Assembly: GCF_011742165.1 (NCBI RefSeq)
Contig: NZ_JAAQTO010000050.1
Span: 1-64,000 of the forward strand
Reading direction: 5' to 3'
Origin: Billgrantia bachuensis
GTDB lineage: Bacteria; Pseudomonadota; Gammaproteobacteria; Pseudomonadales; Halomonadaceae
DNA: 64,000 nt
This document shows positions 7,891 through 17,070 of this stretch, in pieces (positions within the stretch are counted from its first letter, which is position 1; each line of letters opens with the position of its first letter). Under the pieces are notes generated by a model. It searched no databases. It was not told the DNA's origin and saw nothing but the letters and a program-made list of their open reading frames with translations. The position numbers and the translations under genes were made by a program.

Positions 7891-9381
7891 TCAGTGGCCG
7901 CCCATCAGCTTCTCGACGGCGGCAGGGTCGTCGTGGATGGCATAGCGGTCGACAATGGTCGCACTGGCCTCGTTGAGCCCGATCAGCTCCACCTCGGTGC
8001 CCTCACGGCGGAACTTGATCACTACCCGGTCCAGCGTCTGCACGGCAGTGATATCCCAGAAGTGCGCACGCGACAGGTCGATGGTGACCTTCTCCACGGT
8101 CTCCTTGAAATCGAAGGCGCTGCCGAAGCGCTCGGACGAGGCGAAGAACACCTGCCCCACCACCCGATAGATACGGCGGCTGCCATCATCGGCCTCTTCG
8201 GATCCGATGTAGAGGATGTTGCCGACCTTGTTGGCGAAGAACATCGCCGCCAGCAACACACCGACGAACACGCCGATGGCCAGGTTATGGGTGCCTACGG
8301 TCACCGCCACGGTAGCCAGCATCACGATGTTGGTACTGATGGGGTGCTTCTTGAGGTCGCGAATGGACGCCCAACTGAAGGTACCGATGGAGACCATGAT
8401 CATTACCGCCACCAGCGCGGCCATGGGGATCTGCGACACCCAGTCGGCGAGGAATACCACCATGATCAGCAGTACCACGCCGGCGACGAAAGTGGAGAGC
8501 CTTCCACGGCCACCCGATTTCACGTTGATTACCGACTGGCCGATCATCGCGCAGCCGGCCATGCCGCCCAGCAGGCCGGAACCGATGTTGGCGATGCCCT
8601 GGCCCTTGCACTCGCGGTTCTTGTCGCTCGGGGTATCGGTCAGGTCATCGACGATGGTGGCGGTCATCATCGACTCCAGCAGGCCCACCACGGTGAGCAT
8701 GACGGAGGTCGGCAGGATGATCCACAGGGTCTCGAGGGTCAGCGGCACGTCGGGCCACAGGAAGACCGGCAAGGTATCGGGCAACTCGCCCATGTCGCCC
8801 ACGCTACGAATGTCCATGCCGCTGATCATGTAAACGGCCGTCAGCACCACGATGCACACCAGCGGCGAGGGAATCGAGCGGCCGATCACCGGTACGTAGG
8901 GGAACAGGTAGATGATGCCGAGCCCGGCCAGGGTCATGGCGTAGACGTGCCAGGTCACACCGGTGAGCTCGGGCAGCTGAGCCATGAAGATCAGGATCGC
9001 CAGGGCGTTGACGAAGCCCGTCACCACCGAGCGCGAGACGAAGCGCATCAACTCGGCCAACTTGAGGTAGCCGGCGACGATCTGCAGCCCCCCGGTGAGC
9101 AGGGTGGCCGCGAGCAAATACTCGAGGCCGTGGTCGCGCACCAGGGTCACCATCAGCAGCGCCATGGCGCCGGTGGCGGCCGAGATCATGCCGGGGCGTC
9201 CACCGGTGAAGGCGATCACCACCGCGATGCAGAAGGAGGCGTAGAGACCCACCTTGGGATCGACGCCGGCGATGATGGAGAAGGCGATGGCCTCGGGAAT
9301 CAGGGCCAGCGCGACCACGATACCGGCGAGGGAGTCGCCCTTGATATTGGAGAACCAGCCTTGCTTGATGGATCGGAACAT
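7891..9381 (-). CDS. SulP-family anion transporter with STAS domain
   Basis: At 496 residues it has the SulP/SLC26 architecture: an N-terminal membrane region (from about residue 12, GDSLAGIVVALALIPEAIAFS, then the family-typical VDPKVGLYASF) with about 12-14 helices, and a cytoplasmic STAS domain in the last 110 residues (VTIDLSRAHFWDITAVQTLDRVV). Members move sulfate, bicarbonate or dicarboxylates. The substrate here is not determinable. The gene is followed 23 bases later by a universal stress protein gene. No plus-strand gene is supported, despite a long antisense reading frame. Confidence 0.92.
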   Translation of the reverse strand: MFRSIKQGWFSNIKGDSLAGIVVALALIPEAIAFSIIAGVDPKVGLYASFCIAVVIAFTGGRPGMISAATGAMALLMVTLVRDHGLEYLLAATLLTGGLQIVAGYLKLAELMRFVSRSVVTGFVNALAILIFMAQLPELTGVTWHVYAMTLAGLGIIYLFPYVPVIGRSIPSPLVCIVVLTAVYMISGMDIRSVGDMGELPDTLPVFLWPDVPLTLETLWIILPTSVMLTVVGLLESMMTATIVDDLTDTPSDKNRECKGQGIANIGSGLLGGMAGCAMIGQSVINVKSGGRGRLSTFVAGVVLLIMVVFLADWVSQIPMAALVAVMIMVSIGTFSWASIRDLKKHPISTNIVMLATVAVTVGTHNLAIGVFVGVLLAAMFFANKVGNILYIGSEEADDGSRRIYRVVGQVFFASSERFGSAFDFKETVEKVTIDLSRAHFWDITAVQTLDRVVIKFRREGTEVELIGLNEASATIVDRYAIHDDPAAVEKLMGGH

Positions 9382-9695
9382 TCTTCGGTCCAGTGGTGTG
9401 GGTTGTTATGCCAAATGGCGCCAGGGGGGGGTCGTTCAAGCGCTCTCCCGGCCACGCGTCGATGACGGCGCAACCTGAGAGTGGCGCATTCGAAACTCTG
9501 GATTCGGTCAGGCAGCCCGGAACATCAGCATGATGTCGAGCGGTGACGTGCCGATGACGGCAGCGTCGGGAAGGGAACGCTAGGGCGGCGTGGCCAGCCC
9601 GGCAAGAGGAGTCAGCACGTTGCGTCGCATCCATGATCAAAACGCGGGCGGCATCGACTTTCGTCTAACGCTCGAGCCCGATAGGAGGCCGAATA
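9382..9695. other. Intergenic stretch with no recognised gene
   Basis: The 314 bases between the sulP start and the EamA stop contain no frame with a credible start and family signature. This is the upstream region of sulP on the minus strand and should hold its promoter, but no convincing -35/-10 pair stands out. Confidence 0.5.
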
Positions 9696-10613
9696 CTAAC
9701 AGAGATCTCGTTTTGCTGCACCCCGGCGGCGCAGGCGTCGCTCCAGCCGACGCTCATAAAGCCCCTTGGCCAGCAGCGTGCCTAGCACCAGGGCACCGCC
9801 GGCCAGCGCCACCGGCGCCGGTCGCTCACCGAGAACCCACCATACCCACAGCGTCCCTACCACTACCTCGAGCAGCATCAACAGCCCCACCTCGGCGGCC
9901 GGCAGGTAGAGGGGCCCGCGCTGGATCAAGGTAAATCCCAGCGGCAGCAGCACCAGGCACAGCAGTACCAGCAGCAGCAGGCTATCGGCCGGCGGCAGCG
10001 CAATGCCGCCGCCAGCCAGGCCGAACAGCGCCGCCGTGGCGGCAACGATCAGCCCCGAAAGCGTGAGCATGGGGCTCATGTCGACCCCGGGCCGGGTACG
10101 GCAGAGGGTGAAGTTGGCCGCTAGCGCCGTCGCCGCCAGCAGCGCGAAGCCGTTGCCGATCCAGGAACCCGCCCCGGCATCGTCGAGCACGATCAGCGAG
10201 GTACCGAACAGGCACAGCCAGATGGCGAGCCAGGTGCGCCGCGGCAGCCGCTCACCGAGGAACAGCCGCGAGAGCAAAGCGGCTATCAGCGGCGCACCGG
10301 CGAGGATCATCAGTACGTTGCCGCCCTTGGTGTACTGGTTGCCGAGCACGAAGCCGAAGGTGGAGAAGCTGAAAAGCAGCGCCACGCCGATGCCGGTCCA
10401 GCCGCATCGCCGGTAGGAAGCAAGGGTATCGGCCCCATGCCGCGCCAGCATGATGATGACGAAACCCAGCGCGGTGAGCAGCCCGCGCCAGACCAGGATT
10501 TCGCTGTCGGGCAGTCCGACCAGCTTGATCAGCAGGGCATCGGGAGAAATGATCAGCGCACCGCCGCCGGTCATGAGCAGACCCTGTTGACGGTGCGAAA
10601 GGGAGTGGAACAA
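9696..10613 (-). CDS. EamA/DMT-superfamily permease
   Basis: The 305-residue protein shows ten hydrophobic segments in two repeats, as in drug/metabolite (EamA) exporters. The end of the first repeat carries GNVLMILAGAPLIAALLSRLFLGERLPRRTWLAI and the second repeat ends in LLEVVVGTLWVWWVLGERP, both characteristic. The upstream-most start at 10613 is a TTG with GAGG upstream. An ATG at 10574 would shorten the cytoplasmic N-terminus by 13 residues and is also possible. It probably exports a small metabolite, substrate unknown. Confidence 0.87.
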   Translation of the reverse strand: MFHSLSHRQQGLLMTGGGALIISPDALLIKLVGLPDSEILVWRGLLTALGFVIIMLARHGADTLASYRRCGWTGIGVALLFSFSTFGFVLGNQYTKGGNVLMILAGAPLIAALLSRLFLGERLPRRTWLAIWLCLFGTSLIVLDDAGAGSWIGNGFALLAATALAANFTLCRTRPGVDMSPMLTLSGLIVAATAALFGLAGGGIALPPADSLLLLVLLCLVLLPLGFTLIQRGPLYLPAAEVGLLMLLEVVVGTLWVWWVLGERPAPVALAGGALVLGTLLAKGLYERRLERRLRRRGAAKRDLC

Positions 10614-10678
10614 GGCGACCTCGGTGTCCGTGGGGTCGCCTCAGAATGCCACGCGCGCTGCGGCGTGGCACGTCGATC

Positions 10679-11485
10679 TCAGCCCTCGCCCAGATCCTCC
10701 GGCCTGCTCGTGGCCGAGTTTCTGGCCTGAGCGGCCGGCGAGGCCTTCATGTGCCGGAACGCCTCCATGATGTCCATCGGCAGCGGGAAAACGATGGTCG
10801 AGGCGTTCTTGTTGCTCATGTCGCTCATGGTCTGCAGGTAGCGCAGCTGCAGCGCGGCGGAGTTCTCGGCCATGACGTTGGCCGCTTCGACCAGTTTCTT
10901 CGATGCCTGTAGTTCGCCCTCGGCGTGGATCACCTTGGCTCGCCGCTCGCGCTCGGCCTCGGCCTGGCGGGCGATGGCGCGAATCATGCTCTCGTCCAGG
11001 TCGACATGCTTGATCTCGACGTTGGCCACCTTGATCCCCCACTCCTCGGTCTGGGTGTCGATGATCTCCTGGATGTCGTCGTTGAGCTTGTCGCGCTCGG
11101 AGAGCATCTCGTCGAGGTCGTGCTTGCCGAGTACCGAGCGCAGCGTGGTCTGGGCCAGCTGGCTGGTGGCGATAGTGAAGTTCTCGACCTGGATGATCGC
11201 CTTCTCGGGATCGACCACGCGGAAGTAGAGCACGGCGTTGACCTTGACCGTGACGTTGTCCTGGGAAATGACGTCCTGCTCCGGCACGTCCATGGTCACC
11301 ACCCGCAGATCGACGACATCCATCTTCTGGATACCGGGAATTACGATGAGCAGTCCGGGTCCCTTCACCGACTGAAAGCGGCCGAGAAAGAAGATTACGC
11401 CGCGCTTGTACTCCGGCAGTATGCGGATCGACGCGGCGATCAGCATGAACAGCAGTACTACCGGCACGAGATAGGAAATCATCAT
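10679..11485 (-). CDS. Slipin/stomatin-like SPFH-domain membrane protein
   Basis: The 268-residue protein has one N-terminal membrane helix (YLVPVVLLFMLIAASIRI) followed by the SPFH/band 7 domain (EYKRGVIFFLGRF, then VVTMDVPEQDVISQDNVTVKV) and a helical, coiled-coil-forming region rich in A and E. This matches bacterial slipins that assemble in membrane microdomains. It is read in the same direction as, and 72 bases after, an NfeD-type protease. This pairing is conserved in bacteria and archaea, where the protease cleaves the stomatin partner. Confidence 0.93.
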   Translation of the reverse strand: MMISYLVPVVLLFMLIAASIRILPEYKRGVIFFLGRFQSVKGPGLLIVIPGIQKMDVVDLRVVTMDVPEQDVISQDNVTVKVNAVLYFRVVDPEKAIIQVENFTIATSQLAQTTLRSVLGKHDLDEMLSERDKLNDDIQEIIDTQTEEWGIKVANVEIKHVDLDESMIRAIARQAEAERERRAKVIHAEGELQASKKLVEAANVMAENSAALQLRYLQTMSDMSNKNASTIVFPLPMDIMEAFRHMKASPAAQARNSATSRPEDLGEG

Positions 11486-11557
11486 GTGTACACTCCTCGA
11501 TATGTCGGGCCTCGATGTGTCATCGGCTGGATTGCAACTGTCGCGAATTCATCACGT

Positions 11558-13018
11558 TTACTGCGCCGCCCGGTCGACGGGTTCGACCTCGAGGGTCAGC
11601 CCCTCGACTGCCACCACTCGGACCTCCTGGCCGCGCTTCAAGGCGGCGTTGCTGCGCGCGTTCCAACGCTCGCCACGCAGCCGCACGTGCCCTTCGTGCT
11701 GGAAGTCCTCCAGCGCTACCGCCTGGCTGCCGACGAGCTGCTCCTGGCCGGTGCGGGCCGGCTTTCGGCGCAGTCCGGCGAAGCGCACCACGACCCACAG
11801 CATGATTCCCGCCGCCAGCAGGGCGATGCCGCCGATCAAGGGCAGCGACACGGCCAGCTGGTCGGAATCCATCAGCATCACAGAGCCGATCACGAAGGCG
11901 ACGATGCCGCCCATGCCGAGAATGCCGAAACTCGGCATCAGCGCCTCGCCGACGATCAGTCCCAGGCCCACCAGGATCAGCGCCAGGCCGGCATAGTTGA
12001 TTGGCAACAGCTGAAAAGCGAACAGGGCGAGCAGCAGCGAGATCACGCCGATGGTGCCCGGCACCAGGCTACCCGGATTGGAGAGTTCGAAGATCAGCCC
12101 GTAGAAGCCGATGATCATCAGGAAATAGGCCACATTGGGGTTGGTGATGACCTGTAGCAGTTCGGTGCGCCAATCGGGATCGAAGCGCTCGATGGCAAGA
12201 TCGGCGGTGTCCAGGGTGCGCTCACCATGCTCCATCACTACTTCACGACCGTCGATCTGTTCAAGCAGATCCTCGATATCGGTGGCTACCACGTCGATCA
12301 CATTGCGTTCCAACGCCTCGGAGGAAGTAAGGTTGACCGCCTCGCGCACCGCCTCCTCGGCCCAGTCGGCGTTGCGCCCGTGGCGCTCGGCCAGGCTGCG
12401 GATGTAGTAGACGGCATCCTCGAGCACCTTACGCTCCATGGCGGTCTCGCCGCGCCGGCGTGTATCGGCCGGCTCATCCTCGGCATCCGCCGCCTCTTCC
12501 TCGGTGCCACTACTCGCCTCTTCACCGTTGGCCTCGTCACCGCCAGGCGTTTCTTCCTCGGGAGGATCCATGCCAGGCAGTCCGCCGCCTCCCATCTGCA
12601 CGGGAGTGGCCGAGCCCAGATGGGTCGCTGGCGCCATGGCGGCCACATGGCTGCCGTAGAGCAGGTAGGTGCCGGCGCTGGCGGCACGCGCCCCGCTGGG
12701 GGAGACATAGATGGCAACGGGTACCTCCGATGTCAGCATGGCTCGGATCATGCTGCGCATGGCGGCGTCGAGCCCACCCGGGGTATCCATCTGCACGATC
12801 ACGATTTCGGCATTGCGCTCGGCGGCGCGGCGCAGGCCGCGCTCGAAATAATCGCCGGTGGCAGGCCCGATGGCACCCTCCACCGTGACGACCAGGGCGA
12901 TGTGCTCGCCCTCCTGGGCCTGGCTCTGCCATGCAAGCATTCCCCCCGCCACCAGACACAGAAGCAGGCTCGTCCATAGCACAATGTGATGAAAGAAGGC
13001 GACACGGCGTACGCTCAT
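11558..13018 (-). CDS. NfeD-family membrane-bound serine protease (ClpP class)
   Basis: The 486-residue product starts with a signal/anchor helix and contains a ClpP-like protease domain with the serine in SGARAASAGTY (Ser114 by my count) and a lysine in MERKVLEDAVYYIRSLAE (Lys197), matching the Ser-Lys dyad of the archaeal stomatin protease. Between them is an acidic linker (about residues 152-187, rich in E, D and G). Then come several membrane helices and a C-terminal NfeD beta-barrel (EGHVRLRGERWNARS). It is the partner of the downstream slipin gene and probably acts in membrane quality control. Confidence 0.92.
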   Translation of the reverse strand: MSVRRVAFFHHIVLWTSLLLCLVAGGMLAWQSQAQEGEHIALVVTVEGAIGPATGDYFERGLRRAAERNAEIVIVQMDTPGGLDAAMRSMIRAMLTSEVPVAIYVSPSGARAASAGTYLLYGSHVAAMAPATHLGSATPVQMGGGGLPGMDPPEEETPGGDEANGEEASSGTEEEAADAEDEPADTRRRGETAMERKVLEDAVYYIRSLAERHGRNADWAEEAVREAVNLTSSEALERNVIDVVATDIEDLLEQIDGREVVMEHGERTLDTADLAIERFDPDWRTELLQVITNPNVAYFLMIIGFYGLIFELSNPGSLVPGTIGVISLLLALFAFQLLPINYAGLALILVGLGLIVGEALMPSFGILGMGGIVAFVIGSVMLMDSDQLAVSLPLIGGIALLAAGIMLWVVVRFAGLRRKPARTGQEQLVGSQAVALEDFQHEGHVRLRGERWNARSNAALKRGQEVRVVAVEGLTLEVEPVDRAAQ

Positions 13019-13172
13019 GGTGACCTGGCCTCGAGTCGATGAGGTATGCTTGGAGAGCCTGCTGCTGATTCAGCATCTTCTGAATTCAGGTTAGCAGGCC
13101 TCGCCATACGATGCCGTGCCGACCTCTTCGGGTGACCGCAACAAGCGCCGTTCCCGCTCCGGGCTTGCGAGC

Positions 13173-13850
13173 TCAGAGGTCGTGCGGTTCTCCCGCGAAG
13201 CGTCGCTGCACCTCGACCATGTAAGCGGCCAGCGAGGTCAGCTTATCGCCACCCCACTCCAATGGCTCGGCGGCCATCGGCGCGACCATGCAGATCTGCA
13301 CCATCTCGTCGGCGTGGACCTGGGCCATGCCGAACTGGTTCTCGGCCATGGCCACCTGATGCGGGAAGGGCTGCTCGAAGGTCGCGGCGTAGCCCTGATC
13401 GTTACCGTCGCTGCCGTGACAGCTGGCGCACGAGAGACCGTTACTGCTCAGCGTCGTGTCGTAATAGAGTTCCTCGCCGCGAGCCAGCAGCTCCGCCTCG
13501 TTGTCTCCCTCCTCGCTGTAGGCCGGCGAGTATCCTTCGGGGCGCTGAACGTCACTAACGTCACCCTCTGCTTCACCTTCTGCCTCGCCCTCCGCTTCTC
13601 CCTCTGCTTCGCCTTCGGCCTCCGCTTCGGCTTCAGCGCCTCCTTCGGCGTGAGTGCTCGCCAGCAGGAAGGTCTCCTCGCTCAGCTCGGTCATGGCCAG
13701 TTTTCCCGCTTGGCTGACGGCATCGCCGGCGGTGGCCTGCAGGGCGACAACCCCGCCCACTGCCAGAGCCAGTGCCGGTGCCGTATAGGCCAACCGGCGG
13801 CTGAGGCAACCCAGCAGCTGCCGTCTCTTGTCGTCTTTGTTATAGGGCAT
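13173..13850 (-). CDS. Exported cytochrome c with internal EAEG-repeat segment
   Basis: The 225-residue protein has a basic N-terminus and signal helix (LLGCLSRRLAYTAPALAL...), a Glu-Ala-Glu-Gly repeat at residues 72-96, and a C-terminal class I cytochrome c domain with the haem motif CASCH at 141-145 and a likely axial Met near MVAPMAAEPLEWGGDKLTSLAAYM. It should be a periplasmic, haem-bearing electron carrier. The signal region and the repeat closely resemble those of the small protein encoded at 18478-18762. The gene diverges from the ynjB-like gene across 251 bases. The redox partner is unknown. The acidic repeat lies between signal region and haem domain and is unusual for this family. 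Confidence 0.85.
   Translation of the reverse strand: MPYNKDDKRRQLLGCLSRRLAYTAPALALAVGGVVALQATAGDAVSQAGKLAMTELSEETFLLASTHAEGGAEAEAEAEGEAEGEAEGEAEGEAEGDVSDVQRPEGYSPAYSEEGDNEAELLARGEELYYDTTLSSNGLSCASCHGSDGNDQGYAATFEQPFPHQVAMAENQFGMAQVHADEMVQICMVAPMAAEPLEWGGDKLTSLAAYMVEVQRRFAGEPHDL
13563..13637 (-). repeat. 12-bp tandem repeat encoding EAEG units in the cytochrome
   Basis: About six degenerate 12-base units on the minus strand encode AEAEAEAEG and then repeated EAEG. Codons vary between units (GAA/GAG, GCA/GCG/GCC, GGC/GGT/GGG), so the peptide repeat appears to be kept by selection and not only by recent slippage. Confidence 0.85.
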
Positions 13851-14101
13851 GATGACTGCCTCCTGAATGACATGTCGGGACTTCTCGCCTCCTGCCGCTG
13901 AGTGTCAGCGACATGACTTCGTCGTGAGTAACCAGCCTCTCCTTACAGAACTTGGCGGGAATAAGCCGGAATGTGTAAGGATGGCAGCAGCTTCACGACC
14001 TTCGCGTACGATCCCGAACGAGAGTCATCGAGCCTGTAGACGACAGGCCACGGCTCATCACACTGGCCATTCTCGAATCCGCCCTACTGAGGAGTGAGTC
14101 A

Positions 14102-15313
14102 ATGTCGCTGCGTCTGTTTCGTGTCTTGCCATTGGCTGCAATGCTTGCCCTTCCGCTTCACGCGGTTTCCGCTCCGCAAGAGTGGGAGAGCGTTCTCGAC
14201 GAAGCTCGCGGCCAGACCGTGTACTGGCACGCCTGGGCCGGTGACACGCGTGTCAACGACTATATCGATTGGGTAAAGCGGCGGGTTAGGGAGGAGCACG
14301 AAGTCGAACTGGTACACGTCAAGATCGACGACACCGGTTCCGCCGTTTCCCGAGTGCTGGCCGAGCGCAGCGCGGGCAATCACGACGACGGCAGCGTCGA
14401 TTTGATCTGGCTCAACGGTGAAAACTTCGCCGCCATGAAGGAGAACGACCTGCTCTACGGCCCCTTCGCCGAGCGTCTGCCGAACTTTGCGCTGACCCAG
14501 CCCGAGCATAACCCCGAAGTGGTCACCGATTTCACATTGCCCACCGCGGGATTCGAGTCGCCCTGGGGCAAGGCGCAGATCACTTTCTACTACGATGCCG
14601 CTGTGCTCGAGGAACAGCCACCACGCAGCATGGCGCAGCTCCTCGCCTGGGCCGAGGCCAATCCCGGGCGCTTCACCTATCCGCGCATTCCCGACTTCCT
14701 CGGCAGCACTTTCCTCAAGCAGGCGCTGGTTGCACTGACCGAAGAGGCCGAGGCGCTCTACGCCCCCGTGGAACGGAGCGATTTCGAGGCCGTTACCGCG
14801 CCGCTGTGGGATTATCTCGACGCCTTGCACCCCCACCTGTGGCGCAGCGGTCGCCAGTTTCCCGCCAATGGCCCCGGGCTGCGTCGTCTGATGAGCGACG
14901 GCGAACTGGCACTGGCCTTCACCTTCAACCCGGCGGAGCCTGCTGCCGCCGTGGCCGGCTTCGAACTGCCCGAGTCGACCCGCAGCTATATCCTCGACGG
15001 CGGCACGCTGGGCAACGTGCACTTCGTCGCCATTCCTTACAACTCGCCCCACAAGGCCGGTGCCATGGCGGTAGCGAACTTTCTGCTCTCGCCTGAAGCC
15101 CAAGCGCACAAGCAGGACCTTGCAGTATGGGGCGACCCCACCGTGCTCGACGTAGCACGCCTCGATGAAGAAAACCGCGCCCTCTTCGAACAGGCATCCG
15201 ACAACCCTGCCCTGCTGGCACCGCAGGCGCTGGCCGAGACCCTGCCGGAACCGCACCCGAGCTGGATGATGGCACTCCAGGAGGCCTGGCAGGCGCGCTA
15301 TGTCGGCCGCTAG
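14102..15313 (+). CDS. ynjB: YnjB-type ABC transporter solute-binding protein
   Basis: The 403-residue product has an N-terminal signal peptide (FRVLPLAAMLALPLHAVSA) and the fold features of an extracellular solute-binding protein (VYWHAWAGDTRVNDYIDWV, DLIWLNGENFAAM, FESPWGKAQITFYYDAA). The three-gene arrangement with a double-length permease and a short ATPase matches E. coli ynjBCD, whose substrate is unknown. The ATG has GAGGAGTGAG upstream. It is a periplasmic receptor for the importer encoded by the next two genes. Confidence 0.83.
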   Translation: MSLRLFRVLPLAAMLALPLHAVSAPQEWESVLDEARGQTVYWHAWAGDTRVNDYIDWVKRRVREEHEVELVHVKIDDTGSAVSRVLAERSAGNHDDGSVDLIWLNGENFAAMKENDLLYGPFAERLPNFALTQPEHNPEVVTDFTLPTAGFESPWGKAQITFYYDAAVLEEQPPRSMAQLLAWAEANPGRFTYPRIPDFLGSTFLKQALVALTEEAEALYAPVERSDFEAVTAPLWDYLDALHPHLWRSGRQFPANGPGLRRLMSDGELALAFTFNPAEPAAAVAGFELPESTRSYILDGGTLGNVHFVAIPYNSPHKAGAMAVANFLLSPEAQAHKQDLAVWGDPTVLDVARLDEENRALFEQASDNPALLAPQALAETLPEPHPSWMMALQEAWQARYVGR

Positions 15314-15375
15314 GAAGCTTGTGAAATGGCCGGACGCAATTTTCGACTCCGCCTGACGAGAGGCCGCAGATCTTG

Positions 15376-17070
15376 ATGCTTCGCCTCGCTCCGCCGCTGA
15401 TCGTCGCGCTGCTGGTCGGCCCGATACTGGCCGGCCTGGCCATGGCGTTGCTGCCCGCCTTCGGCTACCTGCCGGCGCTGGGCGGCGAGCGTTTGAGCCT
15501 GGCACCCTGGCGCGAGCTGTTCGCCCAGCCGGGGCTGGCGCGTTCGGTGGCGGTCAGCTTCGCCAGCGGCCTGCTCACCACGGCCGTGTCGCTCGCCGTG
15601 GCGCTGGCGTTCCTGGCCGGCATTTCGGGCAGCCGCCTGGACCACTGGATTCGTCGGCTGGTGGCACCGCTGCTGTCGCTGCCCCATGCCGCCGCGGCCT
15701 TCGGCCTGGCGTTCCTGATGGCCCCCTCGGGGCTGTTGGCGCGACTGGTCTCACCGGAACTGACGGGCTGGAACCGCCCTCCCGACCTGTTGATCGTCAA
15801 CGATCCCCGGGGGTTGGCGCTGATGGTCGGCCTGGTGATCAAGGAGATTCCGTTTCTGCTGCTGATGTGCCTCGCCGCCCTGCCCCAGCTCGATTCCGAG
15901 CGACGCGTGGCCATGGCCCGCTCGCTCGGCTACCGTCCCATGACCGCCTGGTTCAAGGTAGTGGTTCCGACGCTCTACCCGTTGATTCGGCTACCGGTCT
16001 ATGCGGTGATCGCCTATGCCACGGCGGTAGTGGACGTCGCTCTGATTCTCGGCCCCACACTGCCCCCGACGCTTGCCGTGTCGATCCTCACCTGGTTTCA
16101 CGACCCCGACCTGAGCCGGCGCTTCATGGCCTCGGCGGGCGCCGTGTTGCAGCTCGGCGTCACCGCTGCGGCGCTTATCGCCTGGTGGTGCCTGGAATGC
16201 CTCGTCGCCCGGCTGGGACGGCAGTGGCTAGCCCGCGGCGGACGCGGCAAAGGCGAGCGTCCGCTGCGCCTGGCGGGTAAGGGGCTGATCCTGTTCACCA
16301 CTCTTACCGCCTTTGTGGGCCTGGCCGGCCTCGCGCTCAGTTCCATCGCGGGCATGTGGCGCTTTCCCGATGCCCTGCCCCAGAGCGTTACCGCCGCCCA
16401 CTGGCTGCGCGCCTTGCCCTCACTCGCGGCGCCGGTCGCCACGACGGCACTGATCGCCATCGGCGCGACGCTGTTCGCCTTGGCGCTGGCGCTGGCGGCA
16501 CTCGAGAACGAACAGCGCAGCGGTCGCCACCCGGCGCAAGGCAGATTGCTCTCGGCGCTGACGTTGCTCTACTTGCCGCTGATCGTGCCGCAGATCGCTT
16601 TCCTGTTCGGCCTGGTGGTGGTGATGGAATCGCTGGGCACCCGGCCAAGGCTATGGCTGGTGATCTTCGGCCATCTGCTGTTCGTGCTGCCCTATGTGTT
16701 CCTGTCGCTTTCGGAAGCCTACCGCCGCTTCGATCCGCGCTGGTCTCAGCTCGCCTTGAGCCTGGGCACCTCGCGCAGCGCCGTGTTCTGGCGAGTGAGG
16801 CTGCCCATGCTGCTCGCGCCGCTGCTCACCGCCGGCGCCGTGGGTCTCGCCGTCAGCATCGGCCAGTACCTGCCTACCCTGTTGCTCGGCGCCGGGCGCA
16901 TCACCACGGTGACCACCGAGGCGGTATCGCTGGCAGCCGGCGGCAACCGCCGTGTGATCGGGGTATGGGCGCTGGTCCAGGCTTGCCTGCCGCTGGTGGG
17001 CTTCATCCTCGCCGTGGGCCTGCCACGGCTGCTCTGGTCCAACCGCCGCGGCATGCGAGGGTCGCCATGA
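15376..17070 (+). CDS. ynjC: YnjC-type ABC permease, two fused permease domains
   Basis: At about 564 residues this is twice the length of a normal permease and contains two binding-protein-dependent permease modules. The first has its EAA-like loop at MARSLGYRPMTAWFKVVVPTL and the second at LALSLGTSRSAVFWRVRLPML. Roughly 12 membrane helices are visible. The start is the ATG at 15376, but a TTG one codon upstream has a better spaced GAGG and cannot be excluded. The stop overlaps the ATPase start (ATGA), so the two are coupled. It forms the inner-membrane channel for the YnjB ligand. Confidence 0.85.
   Translation: MLRLAPPLIVALLVGPILAGLAMALLPAFGYLPALGGERLSLAPWRELFAQPGLARSVAVSFASGLLTTAVSLAVALAFLAGISGSRLDHWIRRLVAPLLSLPHAAAAFGLAFLMAPSGLLARLVSPELTGWNRPPDLLIVNDPRGLALMVGLVIKEIPFLLLMCLAALPQLDSERRVAMARSLGYRPMTAWFKVVVPTLYPLIRLPVYAVIAYATAVVDVALILGPTLPPTLAVSILTWFHDPDLSRRFMASAGAVLQLGVTAAALIAWWCLECLVARLGRQWLARGGRGKGERPLRLAGKGLILFTTLTAFVGLAGLALSSIAGMWRFPDALPQSVTAAHWLRALPSLAAPVATTALIAIGATLFALALALAALENEQRSGRHPAQGRLLSALTLLYLPLIVPQIAFLFGLVVVMESLGTRPRLWLVIFGHLLFVLPYVFLSLSEAYRRFDPRWSQLALSLGTSRSAVFWRVRLPMLLAPLLTAGAVGLAVSIGQYLPTLLLGAGRITTVTTEAVSLAAGGNRRVIGVWALVQACLPLVGFILAVGLPRLLWSNRRGMRGSP

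Noticed and set aside
7894..9465. A 523-codon plus-strand frame opposite sulP
   Set aside because: It is rich in His, Gly and Asp with no family motif, while the minus strand encodes a complete SulP with STAS domain. It is an antisense shadow of GC-rich codon use.
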